A stretch of DNA of 64,000 nt from Garcia nutans (Eukaryota > Streptophyta > Magnoliopsida > Malpighiales > Euphorbiaceae), in assembly GCA_947685225.1 (NCBI GenBank), contig CANTUV010000008.1, forward strand, positions 35,146,001-35,210,000. The letters are read 5' to 3'. Of this stretch, positions 23,438 to 34,031 are shown piece after piece. Within the stretch, counting starts at the first letter, position 1. The number at the start of each line of letters is the position of its first letter. A program made the position numbers and the translations under genes. Under the pieces are notes generated by a model. That model saw only the letters and a list, made by a program, of their open reading frames with translations. It was not told where the DNA came from and did not search any database.

Positions 23438-23800
23438 AGGACACGGCCAAGTCATGAGAGACACGGCCAAGTTGGGGCAAATTTGAGTGTGTTGAATGAA
23501 TTTTGGAGAGACACGGCCACTGACACGGCCGTGTCCCTTGCCCGTGTTCGCTACTGTCTGAATTGTGTTGAGAGACACGGCCGTGTTTCTTGCCCGTGTC
23601 CGGTACTGGATTGTTGTGTTGAAAGACACGGCCACTGCCTTGGTCGTGTCCATTGCCCGTGTTTGCTACTGCTTGAATTGGTGTTGAGTGACACGGCCAC
23701 GAACACGGCCGTGTCCCTTGGGCGTGTTGGCTACTGGATGTTTAAATTGAGAGACACGGCCACAGGCTTGGCCGTGTCCCTTGAGGGTGTTAGTTTTTGT
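23438..23800 (+). repeat. CG-rich palindromic module array (GACACGGCC type)
   Basis: At least six modules. Two contain the full 14-bp palindrome GACACGGCCGTGTC with no spacer (near 23572) or nested after GACACGGCCACT (near 23511). Each is followed by TTGCCCGTGT and usually by CTACTG, then a gaattgtgttgaga-like linker, giving a loose 55-70-bp period. Confidence 0.88.
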
Positions 23801-24460
23801 GTTTGTTAATTGTTCTTCATACATTGTTGGATCTTCAATTGTCTTTTGTACTTACATACACTTGCAACAATAATGATCCAACCAAATGTATATAGAAGAT
23901 TCTACATTAATGTATAATGTAAATTGTTTTGTATATAACAATGATGGTATAGGCAATGTGGAAGATATAATGATCATGGAAAAAGGTTTGTGCAATGCCA
24001 TTGTTTATGTATTGTTGAGTGATAAATTGAATTGATCAATATGATTTGATGATAATGTTGATATTATATGAACTATGTTATGCTTTATGCATTGTCAATC
24101 TTATGAATTGTATTGTGCTATATGTAGATTAATGATGTATATGAATAATGACGTGTTATGTACAATGTGAAATATCATGTGATCATTGATGATGAATTAC
24201 CTTAATGTTATGATTAAGGCTTGTTTGCCTAATTGATGATATAAATGTGCATTTGAATAATGAAGTGTTATATAGTGAAATGTTATAAAATGATGTGAAG
24301 TCATTGTTATTGACTATGATGATTAAAATATGAAGTGAAGCCATTGTGATTGGCTCTAATGATTCAAATGAGATATGAAGCCATTGTTATTGGCTATGGC
24401 AATTCAATTGAGAATGAAATGAGAATGAAAAGATTTTGTGTCTAATATGTTGATTCAAAT

Positions 24461-24842
24461 TTCAGAGTTCTGGTTTTGGCGGCATGCCTAGAAAATGTGA
24501 AAAAGGTAACAGTCTTGCCGGGTTGAGGATCTCTTCAATTTGAGTGAGTTGAGGTCCAAGAGACTGGGTCTGTTACACTATATGAATTATTGATATGAAA
24601 TATATGAAAAGTAACAGTCTTGCCGGGTTGAGGATCTTCTCGATTTAGTCGGGTTGATGGTCCAAGAGACTGGGTCTGTTACTAGTAACAGTCTTGCCGG
24701 GTTAAGGATCTCCTCAAGTTATTGAGTTGATGGTCCAAGAGACTGGGTCTGTTACACTATCCATGGATAGAGATATGAGATATATTGCCTACGGGCTTGA
24801 TCATTGTGATTATAGACCAAAGCAGTAACTCTGAACTTTGAA
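24461..24842 (+). repeat. Three ~71-bp repeats bounded by an inverted repeat
   Basis: TTCAGAGTTC (24461-24470) pairs with GAACTTTGAA (24833-24842; one mismatch, G-U tolerant in RNA). Units are at 24506-24576, 24611-24682 and 24685-24755, each GTAACAG...CTGTTAC. The LTR at 14075 has two units in the same frame, so copy number varies. Confidence 0.85.
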
Positions 24843-25391
24843 TAACATATTAGTGTGTTGTTTGGGCCCGAGTCTGTCTTTGTTGAAATATGTGATATGC
24901 AAATGTTGAAAGATATGACTAAAGAGATCTATGGCTGCCCTCATTGGAAATGTGATTCATGGTTGATGAATTGTGAATAAAATGATGTTATGAAATATGA
25001 CTTTGTAATATGTGTATTGATATATTGAAAGTGAATATGGCTTGAAGTGTTTTATTGAGATATGAGTTTATGAAAATGTTGTATGATGTGTAAAATGTAT
25101 GTAAATGTGAGAATTGTTTCCATGAAAGTTTGGATATGCCAAAGAAGGGTGATTTGTTGAAAATGATGTATATGTATATGTATATGAGATAGAAATGGTA
25201 AGTATTGTATTGTGAATGTTGTATATAGATATGTGTATAATTTCTGAGATTAGTGGGATTATATGAAGAATGTGTTGAGAAAGGAAAAACGGGATAAGCG
25301 AACTATAGAACATAATGCTAAGAACGTGAGGTATGAATATTTTGTAAAGTATATTTTAATGCTTATTTGTCTTACTAATCTTTCTAGCTTA

Positions 25392-25411
25392 GCGTGGTTT
25401 TGTAATTGCGC
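25392..25411. repeat. Weakened LTR hairpin
   Basis: GCGTGG (25392-25397) and TTGCGC (25406-25411) pair only if G-U pairs are allowed. It corresponds to the perfect hairpin at 16212. C-to-T decay at CG sites explains most of the differences. Confidence 0.55.
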
Positions 25412-25692
25412 AGGTTTTTATGCGGATGATCTAGAAGCTTAGTTGCTATGCCACGAGATGGGTAAGAGTGTCTCGAGACCAACTAGAAGGTGATGCATAC
25501 ATGTGTGATTTTTCATTATGCTTTATATTTTTATAAGAATAATGATTACTATAAATGTTTCTTAAATGAATATAATATTGCTTGAACTTGGATAAAGACT
25601 TTTAAATAGAAATTAAAAGTGACACTCTTATACTTCATATACGCATTACCAAGTATATGTATAGTGCTTATATGGAGTATGGGGGCGTTACA

Positions 25693-25788
25693 GCCCATGC
25701 GGGTTTTCAGAACTAGTGAGCTGTCCTAATTTTTGCCTAAACTGCCCTTGCGGGTTTTCAACTTAGCGGACTCTTTTTTTTTTCACAG
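25693..25788 (+). repeat. Hairpins 2b and 3 of the GCCC/GGGTTTTC family, intron end
   Basis: The right half of the split hairpin (GCGGGTTTTCAGAACTAG) is followed by a complete one: CCTAAACTGCCCTTGCGGG, TTTTCAACTTAGCGG. A T-rich acceptor tract ends at 25788 (TTTCACAG). Confidence 0.65.
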
Positions 25789-26187
25789 ATTTGGCTTCAG
25801 GAGCATCTTTGTTTGCTTGATACTCCATCAATGGATTTTGCCAGATACCTGCCACGTTATCATTCTGCTAGGAAGCTACTCCATCCTGCTTCTTCATATG
25901 CTGACTTGGTTGACTGGATCCATCCGCGCTCTGAAGTCAATATCCGTTGGTTGGTACCTTGGTGGAAGATTTCTCGTATCACCATGCGGACATACTTGAT
26001 GTATGTTCCCCTTGCCGCTCTTCATCAAGGTACATGCTATGATCCTCGCCGACTTGGCCGTCAGTACGGAGCTGAGCCTCATGATTCTGACTTTACTCCC
26101 GATTTAGACATGCCTTGCTTGACTGAATCCTACTTGGATCGGCTGAGGCAAAGCTGGCCTGCACGTTACACTTATCGACTGCCATAG

Positions 26188-26598
26188 ATTTTACATTTGT
26201 CAATTCAGAAAGTGTATTGTTAGGATGAAAAAATAATAAAAGTAATAAAAGATGCTTCTTTTCCATTTATAATTTGCCATCACCTTTTGCTATTGTGTTT
26301 ATTTATTTTATCCATATCTGGTCGAATACTTATAACAGTGCACATTGAACAATTTTAACATTAATTATGTTTTATTAAATTGGGGAATAACCAAACATAA
26401 AGCCAGTATACACAAGATTACTTCTGTTGCCAATTAGCCCTTTTGGGTTTTCTAATTGACGATTTTCTCTCATTTAGCCCTAATTGTTGCCTAGTCCGCC
26501 CTTTCGAGTTTTCGGAACTAGCGGACTGCTCTAACTTTTGCCTAGGCTGCTCTTTTTGGGTTTTCAACCTAGCGAGCTCTTTTTTCTTTTTTTTTCTA
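26188..26598. repeat. Spacer between DUF7745-like gene and pol, with three GCCC/GGGTTTTC hairpins
   Basis: The first half (26188-26420) is AT-rich and shows nothing. From about 26430 three hairpins follow: CAATTAG/CTAATTG, CTAGT/ACTAG (near 26486) and CTAGG/CCTAG (near 26537). All enclose a GCCC(T)n-GGGTTTTC-like centre. They lie between the convergent ends of the antisense gene and pol. Confidence 0.65.
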
Positions 26599-27753
26599 TC
26601 ATACATAAAACCTCCTCAACCTATCAATGTTTACTGGCTCACTAAATTCGTTCCCGTCCATGTCTGATAACTTCACCGCACCTTTATTCATGACTTGTTT
26701 CACGACATATGGCCCTTCCCAGCTAGGTCTGAACTTTCCTCTTGGATCAGATACATTAGGCTTACATTGCTTCAACACCAAATCACCAACTCTGAATTTT
26801 TTTAATTTTAACCCTTCTATTGTAGGCCCGAGCTATCTTCTTTTGATACAGTTGGTGATGATATAGTGCCTTTAATCTTCTCTCTTCTAATAGAGCTAAT
26901 TGCATGTATCTGCTTGCTACCCATTCTATTTCAGGCAGTTCAGCTTCCAAAACTACTCTCAATGGCTTAATTTCTGTTTCAATTGGCAATACTGCTTCCA
27001 TCCCATAAACCGAAGAGAACGACGTCATTCCAGTAGGTATTCACACACTTGTCCTATATCCCCATAAAGCAAAGGGAAGCATCTCTGACCAATCCCTGTA
27101 AGTCTTGGTCATCTTGGATAGAATTTGCTTAATTGTCTTGTTTGTTGCTTCTACTGCACCATTAGCCTTTGGTCTATAAGGAGAGGATTGATGATGATGG
27201 ATGCGGTACTTTGAGAATAAATCCTTAACTGCTCCTTGAAATTGTACCCCATTGTCTGATATCACACTGTGCGGGAGCCCGTATCTGCAGATGAGGTTCT
27301 TTTCAATAAACCTAGCCATTTGGCTTGCACCCAGCTTGTTGAAGGATTCGGCTTTGACCCATTTTGAAAAATAATCTACTGCTACCATAATGAAACGGTG
27401 CCCGTTTGAAGCTGTCGGATGTATCTCTCCTATAATGTCGATACCCAGATGGCAAATGGCCAGGGTGAAGACATAGAATGCAATTCTTCAGGAGGCATGT
27501 GATTCAAGTTACCATACATCTAACATTGTTGGCACTTCTTGACAAACTCAATACAATCTCTCTCCATGGTCAACCAATAGTAACCTTGTCGAATAATGTT
27601 CTTAACTAGGGCCAAACCATTCATGTGCGGACCGCAACTTCTCGCATGTATTTCTGACTTGATGCGCTCCACTTCAGGCTTTCTTAAACATCTCAAATGC
27701 ACCCCATCAGGCGACCTTCGATATAACTCCCCATGGAAGGTGATGTATTGCAA
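26599..27753 (-). pseudogene. Tat integrase
   Basis: The C-terminal part of the pol pseudogene is split by stops and shifts into pieces at 27520-27753, 27041-27388, 26783-27028 and 26599-26781. The HHCC zinc region has HARSCGPHMNG and KKCQQC. The catalytic core shows VAVDYFSKW (D), ISDNGVQF (D) and NGAVEATNK (E). The C-terminal strands include PRGKFRPSWEGPYVV, and pol ends at PVNIDRLRRFYV, a usual end for Tat polyproteins. There is no chromodomain, unlike the Tekay elements. The TGA separating the core from the next piece (after GYRTSV) fits a CGA-to-TGA change. Confidence 0.9.
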
Positions 27754-27801
27754 TGACCACCGCCTTATGGCTCTTCTCTCTTTCTTTGTTGCCCCCGGTG
27801 G

Positions 27802-28813
27802 TTATTCTCTTTCTTCTAAAAATTGTCTTATAGTAACATACCACGCATCATGGTCTGTATCAATTTCCATGATTGTTTCATATTCATGACAAGGAATTGA
27901 TGAACTGGTCAAGATTAGAGGCTTAAGGAATAGGCTAACAGGGTTTTCCCATACCGAAGCCAATGTGGCTAGGGCATCAACCATCTTATTTTCTTCTCTT
28001 GATAGGTGTATAAACCTACACTCCTTAAAGTTCTTTTTCATCATGGTCAAGTAATGGTGGTATGGTTTTAATTTTTCTTCTTTCAACTCCCATTCTCCAT
28101 TTACTTGGGATACAACTAGCAACGAATCACCATAAACTTCCACCTTATCCACCTTCATAATCATTAGGGTTTCCAAACCGAAAATACAAGCTTCGTACTC
28201 CACCATATTATTGGTTGCCCTAAATTTCAATTTTTTGGCTAAAGGGATGAGTTCCCCCTTCGGGCGATTCTAGTATAACTCCCAAAGTAGCTCCTTTCCT
28301 GTTTACTGCTCCATCAAAATACATTTTCCACCCTTGTACTTCAATTGCTTCTAAATGTTCATCTGGAAATTCCAAGATTACCTCTTCACTTTCTGATAAT
28401 GGTTGTTGGGCCAGGAATTCTGCTATCGCTCTACCTTTGATCGTTTTCCTGGTTACATATTCAATCTCAAATTCTTCTAATATTATCAACCATTGACCAT
28501 ATTTCCCAATTAAAGAGGGAGTCTCCCTCAAGTACTTTATTGGATCCAGCCTGGAAATTGCTTGCACACTATACGATTGAAAGTAATGCCGCAACTTCTT
28601 AGAAGACCAAACCACAGCTATACAGGTCTTTTCGATGATGCTATACTTAATTTCATAAGGTAAGAGCTTTCTACTCAAATAGTAAACTGCATGCTCAATC
28701 CCTGACTCATCTGCTTGGGCTAGCATGGCTCCTATTGACTCTTCTTCTACTGCTAAGTATAGTAATAGAGGTTTGCCAGGTTTAGGTAGTTTTAAAATGG
28801 GCGGATTCAACAA
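27802..28813 (-). pseudogene. Tat dual RNase H region (degenerate RH plus aRH)
   Basis: Piece 28220-28813 carries the first RNase H, where the usual catalytic TDA is LAV (LLLYLAVEEESIG), so it lacks the first acidic residue. It then begins a second RNase H with WKMYFDGAVNRKG. A one-base gain in a G run near 28255 shifts the frame. The second domain continues at 27802-28230 with NNMVEYEACIFGL, VEVYGDSLLVVSQ and NKMVDALATLA, giving a complete D-E-D-D set. A second, archaeal-type RNase H is a known trait of the Tat lineage. The first domain then probably acts only as a connector. Confidence 0.88.
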
Positions 28814-28825
28814 ATACTCTTTTAT

Positions 28826-31047
28826 TCACTCAAAGGCCTTTTGACATTCTTCATTCCATATGACCGGCTGATTCTTTCTAAGCAATTTGAAGATAGGCTC
28901 ACAGATTATTGTGAGCTTTGCTATAAATCTACTAATGTACTGCAGTTTACCAATGAATCCCCGAACTTCTCTCTCTGTCTTTAGGGCTGGCATATCCCTG
29001 ATTGCTTTGACTTTGTCAGGATCTATCTCAATGCCATTCTGACCAATTACATGTCCCAATAATTTGCCTGAAGTAACACCAAATACACACTTCTTCGGGT
29101 TTAATCTTAGCTTATATTTCAAAGCTCTATCGAAGAATAATTCTAAGTTTTGGAAGTGTTGCTCCCTTGTATCCGACTTAACCATCATATCATCAACATA
29201 TACTTCCACTTCTTTGTGCATCATTTCATGAAATAGTATAGTGGCCATCCTTTGGTAGGTTGCTCAAGCATTCTTTAAGCCGAACGGCATCACCCTATAA
29301 CAAAATATACCCCATGTAGTAATAAAAGCAGTTTTAGCTTTATCCTCTTGGGCCATTAACACTTGATTGTATCCGGAAAATCCATCTACAAATGAGTGTA
29401 GCACGCTAGAGGATGCACTATCAATGAGAACATCTATATGAGGTAAAGGAAAATCATCTTTAGGGGAAGCCTTGTTTAAATCTCTATAGTCCATGCAAAC
29501 CCTTATTCTTCCATCTTTCTTTGGCACGGGTACTATGTTGGCTAACCAATCTGGATATTCTATCACTTCAAGGAACTTCACTTGTATTTGCTTAGTGACC
29601 TCTTCTTTAACCAATTCAGCCCACTCAGGTCTTAATCGCCTAAGCTTTTGTTTGACAGGTTTTATGTGAGTGTAAGTAGGAATATGATGCTCGGCTATGT
29701 CTAAATCTATCCCCGGCATATCTTCATAAGACCAAGCAAACACTTCTTCATATTTTTTGAATATTTTTTCAAATCTCTCTCTCTCATCAGGAGTAAGGTC
29801 GGATGTTATGCTAATGTTTTTAGGATTTTCAGTTGTTCCCAAATTTAATGATTGTGTGTTAACAGAATTAATATTAAAGATGCTCATGTAACTAATATTT
29901 GAATGTATGCAACCATCAGAAGAAACATCACACAAGTAAGCAAAATCAGACTTTATTGCATTCATTTTGGAAAAGAAAACATCATCATCCTCATACAAAG
30001 CGGACAAATTAAAATCAAAATCAAAATCATTGTTCTCAAAATCATAAAGCAGGATGTCTTCAAACTTTTCTTCAATCAGGGCAGCAATCTCCTCCGGAGT
30101 CTTCTCGGCTTTCGGCACAGCTTCATTCTTCTCTTTTGGATTGGATTCTTTGCTGGCTGACAGGGTGAGCTCTTCCTTCACTTGCTCCACTAGCTCGGCA
30201 ACATCTGCAAAAATTTCAAAACCTGGGATTAACTTACCCATGAACATGATTGGCTCGAGCTTTCCTTGGAGTGGTCCCATATCTGGAGCTTTGACAAAAA
30301 TCTCTTCAAGTCGTGGGAAGCTCATCTTCTCTCTTTTGTTTGGCTGGATATCATTGTCTTCATCATATCCCAACCCTTTCTTGGAAGTTTGAGCTCTAAA
30401 ATCTGGCAACTTTGTCAAACCGGCCTTACCCTTTCCAAGACTAGCTCCAGGAAGGTAGTTCATGTTCTTCATCATATTCAAGACTTTAGAGTCCACTACT
30501 TCATCATAAGAAATTACAGCTACTTGAAAACCATTGAGAGGCCTCTCAATCATTAGAGCATTAACAATCTCATTATCTTCAGCTTCAATGACCACTGTAT
30601 CATCTCCGTTGGGGAACTTGATCTTTTGATGAAGGGTGGAAGGAACTCCTCCAAGAGGATGAAACCATGGTCGCCCCAAGAGTAAGGCGAAGGTAACCGG
30701 TATGTCTAAAACAACAAACTCAACAATAGATTCAATTGGACCAACCTTGACAGCGACTTTGAAAGTTCCTTTGGCATTCCTCTTAGTGTTGTCATAAGCA
30801 CGAATTGTTACCTCGGTCGGGTTTAAATCTCTTATTGACATGGCTAGCTTTGTAGTATCTTAAGTTGACAAACATTTATTGTGGACCCATCATCGACCAT
30901 TACACAAGGAGTCCTCTTCCCCTTGACTTCTACTTTAAAAAAGAGAGGGCGGATGTGGTCTCTCTCCTCCTTCGGTAAATCTGCATCTGAAAAAGAAACT
31001 GCTCCCATATTAACTTCGCTCTTCTCTTGAACCTCTTCACATTTCAT
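28826..31047 (-). pseudogene. Tat protease and reverse transcriptase
   Basis: The protease begins in the piece 30844-31047 (VMVDDGSTINVC, active-site D-D-G-S) and continues after a frameshift in 29264-30841 (LLGRPWFHPLGGVPSTLHQK). A long acidic linker follows, then RT: KPVKQKLRRLRPEWAELVK, VCMDYRDLNKASPKDDFPLP, FVDGFSGYNQV, YRVMPFGLKNA. A TGA at 29264 follows GLKNA, and RT resumes with VYVDDMMVKS at 28826-29248. No intron between PR and RT is evident. A second stop at 28826 (after KAFE) separates RT from RNase H. Confidence 0.9.
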
Positions 31048-31111
31048 TACCCCTCAAAATTTTATGAAGTTGATTAGCTCCTCTGGTGTTTTGGAGGTAA
31101 AAATTGACATG

Positions 31112-33013
31112 CTAAGCCAAGGCTTTGGCCATAGTTTCTCGGTGCTTTTTAGAAGTAGCTAATAAGTCCCAAATGCTAACACTTGTATGGGTTCTTTTCA
31201 ATTGCTTAAGCACAGCATCATCTTCTTCTACTTCAACTTCCTTACCCTTATTAGTTTCTACCTCCTTAGGTGATGCCCTTGCATAAGGCTTACCGGATCT
31301 AGAATTCATCACCTCATCTTCTTCGGGCTCGGACCAAGTCCACTCCTCCTTCTTGGATACAATATCACCATCACTATCACTCGAATCCCAAAACCCGTTG
31401 ACAACACAAATTGTTACTTCTCCACCCATCATAGCTTGTTCAATTTCACCAAATACCTCTCCTTCTTTGGTTGCTTCTCCATCGATGTCTTGAAAAGAAG
31501 ACATGACAAAATCCTCAGGCAAACCTCCTCCAATCATGAAGGTTGCTGGTGGTGGTACCCTATTGAATTTTGGTAATGGGTTGTCTTTGGTGTTTGGCTT
31601 ATTGGGCTCGGGTAGCTTCCCATTATCAATTAGATTTTACATCTCATGTCTCAACCTTACACATCTATTCGTGTCATGCCCTTGCATTTGATGAAATTGA
31701 CAAAATGCTTTGGTGTCAAAATTAGGAGGGAGAAGGTTAGGCAAAGGACGAGGATTTAAGGGTTGTAGCAATCCCTTTCTTTGAAGCTTATTGAGAACCC
31801 AAGACATCGATTTTCACAATTTCGAAAATTGTCTCCTTATTCCTTGGTTAGTAGCATTAACACCGATGGCCTTTTGCATGCTTTAGCTACCAGATTGATA
31901 GCTCCCTTTCTCGTTCCTTTTTGTTGCAAAATGGCTCTTCTCCCTTTCCCATTCTTCAATTTGCAAACCAGCTTGGAGAATGTCTTTGAAATCACGGATG
32001 AGTGTATGAGACATCCTCTCACGAAGATTAGGCAACACCCCTCCCACAATCATCCTTATTTGATCAGATTCATCGGGCCTCTTCTTGAGTAAAGCGGCCT
32101 TGTTTCTCCATCTCTTAACATAATCTACAAAATTCTCATTTGGCCTTTGCCTAATGAACTCCACTTCCATTAAGGTAACTTCTAACTCAACATTATATCC
32201 ATATTGTTGGATGAAGGCTTTGTAAAGTAGATCCCAACTCTTTTGTGTTCCATCATCTAAGGTATTGAACCAATTTTGGACATCAGGGTCCAATGAGAGC
32301 ATAAAGTACCTTAGGGTTTGAGCCTTAGTAGCTCGGGCAGACTGCATGGCAGTGATATACTGCTTTAAATGGAGATAAGGATTTCCAGTGCCATTGTACT
32401 TTGCAAAGGATGGCATCTTGAACTTGTGCAGGACTTCTTCATCTTGTTCAAATAGTTTATCGCCCTCGGACATCTCTTCGGTTTTCAGCTTCTTCTCAAA
32501 TTTCTTTTCTAAATTAGCAATCATCTTTTCAACATTGGAGGTCTCAGTCTTTTCAATAGTTGCCTTCTCAACAACCTTCGGTTCTTTCTTCTTCTCTTGA
32601 ATATCTTGGTAGTATTGAGCCCAATCATCATCATCATCATCATCAATGATCACTTTTTCATCATCAAAAACCATTTCACTAACTTTAGTCTTCCCTTTGT
32701 CCCTTGGCTTCTTAGTGCTAGCAGATGCCTTGGCATGATTCTCTAAGATTGCAGTCAATTGGTTCTTCATGGTCTCAGCTAAGGCCTCTTTTATTTCTTC
32801 CATCGTGGCATTGAGGGCCTCATCCACCATCCTTTGAATTTGTTCGGGCTCCATCATTTTTGGTGAGCAAGTGATTGACTCGTTGCTAGATACTTCGTCT
32901 CCGGCGTAGGTCAGATTATTGTAAGCTTTAGAATTACCGTAATCCAGGGCTATGAGCCAGAAAGGATCAATGATATGAGATTTAAATGTATGCATGTATG
33001 CACAAACAAACAA
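31112..33013 (-). pseudogene. Tat gag
   Basis: The main piece is 31883-33013; the likely start is MMEPEQIQRMVDEAL near 32851, because the upstream part of the frame is leader. Gag signatures are KMPSFAKYNGTGNP, FMLSLDPDVQNWFN and FIRQRPNENFVDYVKRW. Downstream, a degenerate zinc-binding-like segment (FHQMQGHDTNRCVRLRHEM) runs into a TAA at 31637, and the frame resumes as MIGGGLPEDFVMSS (31112-31537), an acidic tail. An aspartate run (VIIDDDDDDDWAQ) lies near 32625. The frame is lost between this tail and the protease. Confidence 0.88.
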
Positions 33014-34014
33014 AGAAAGATAATTAGGATGTTCCTTCCAACCTTATAACATCCACACAAGAATGGCGAGTCTCTTTTCATAGGTATGTGGTTAACAAAA
33101 TACTAACATGGGGCATCTTGCTTTCGAATGATTCCCTCGGACGTTTCAATAGTTATATTTTCGAAAATGGAAATCAATCCACGATAATTTCCATTAATTA
33201 GGTTTTAATCCATTCAACCAACTAAAGTAGCTTTTATGCTATGTTGGATTAAAACTAAATTGATAGGTTTATTATAGATAGATTTCTCACTTGAAAAAGG
33301 TAACTAATGATTCATGCCAAAAACAAGCCCATGGTTAATTTATTCTTAGTGTAAACTAGGCCCACAATTGATTTTTAGTATTTCATAATTGACATAAACA
33401 TTTTCGCAAGCTCTTTGTAAGAGAAGGTTGGGTGAAAATAGTTTTGTTTCTAAGCCCATTATAAAAGATTTTAGAAAAATGGATTTTGGGCTTAGTATTT
33501 GGGCCATGGGCCAAAGAATTCTTGATTTGTTTTTAGAAAAGTCTTATGTCATAAGACCATCTTGAAAAATTTTGAAAATATCTTTGGTCTTTTGGATTTT
33601 TTTTAAAGAAAAATTTATTTTGAGCTTACAATGTACTTAGGTCATATTAGAAAAAGGAACAAACTAAATAAGCCATGATTTAGACTAAGATAAACTAACC
33701 ATAGTCAAACAACATGCATTTGGGGTAAAACTTAAGGAAAGTAACTAGGCCAAATACATGAGCTTTAGTCTTTGGGTAAAAAGGCTTAGGTTCCCATAGC
33801 AAGTATATACCAAATGGTATGAGGCTATGAGTGGTTATGCCATGCTCGATGTCCATACCTTGAATGAAAGTATGGTATCCCTTACATAACATAACACGGG
33901 TAACACAGGCATCCTAACTCATGCACACAATGCAATCTAAGATGATGTAATGGATAATATCATTATAAGAAAGAATAGAATAATATAAAGACCAACGGAA
34001 TCAACTTCTCTTAT
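33014..34014 (-). other. Tat leader, non-coding
   Basis: AT-rich sequence between the PBS and gag with no supported reading frame. Its short length (about 1.0-1.2 kb) leaves no space for the extra ORF1 of Ogre elements. Confidence 0.7.
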
Positions 34015-34031
34015 CCCTAATGGAGTCACCA
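34015..34031 (-). other. Primer-binding site of Tat element
   Basis: On the coding strand the bases following the 5' LTR read G-TGGTGACTCCATTAGGG. The 5' TGG is expected for pairing with a tRNA 3' CCA end. The sequence resembles the tRNA-Arg-type sites I recall for Ogre/Tat elements; the tRNA identity is unproven. Confidence 0.65.

Larger units (their letters stand above)
22791..25692 (+). mobile_element. Solo LTR, 2.9 kb Tekay-type, in intron of DUF7745-like gene
   Basis: Runs TGTAATATCC...GGGGGCGTTACA with target duplication GCCCA (22786-22790 and 25693-25697). It has the same ends and module order as the LTR at 14075-16624: CG-rich palindromic array, tandem array bounded by an inverted repeat (24461-24842) and a terminal hairpin (25392-25411). 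No internal coding region is left. It also holds an (ATT)n tract (22927-22975) and a GA-rich tract near 23045. Confidence 0.93.
22088..26187 (+). pseudogene. DUF7745-like gene carried antisense in the Tat element, one internal stop
   Basis: Two exons, 22088-22705 (206 codons) and 25789-26187 (132 codons plus stop), join in phase 0 through cttcag|gtaatt and ttcacag|atttgg. Together they give a 338-codon protein whose only lesion is TGA at 22568. Features resembling the plant DUF7745 family: HAVASFWDTDSRVFRINGFE, ICPLIEEFEAILGYP, then SPLLLQ-IWLQEHL across the splice junction. The function is unknown; the family is common in plant repeats. The family name is from memory of the motif pattern. 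The intron was about 176 bp before a 2.9-kb solo LTR entered it. The gene is much better preserved than the gag-pol of the same element. It is in tandem with the PMD gene on the same strand. Confidence 0.68.
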
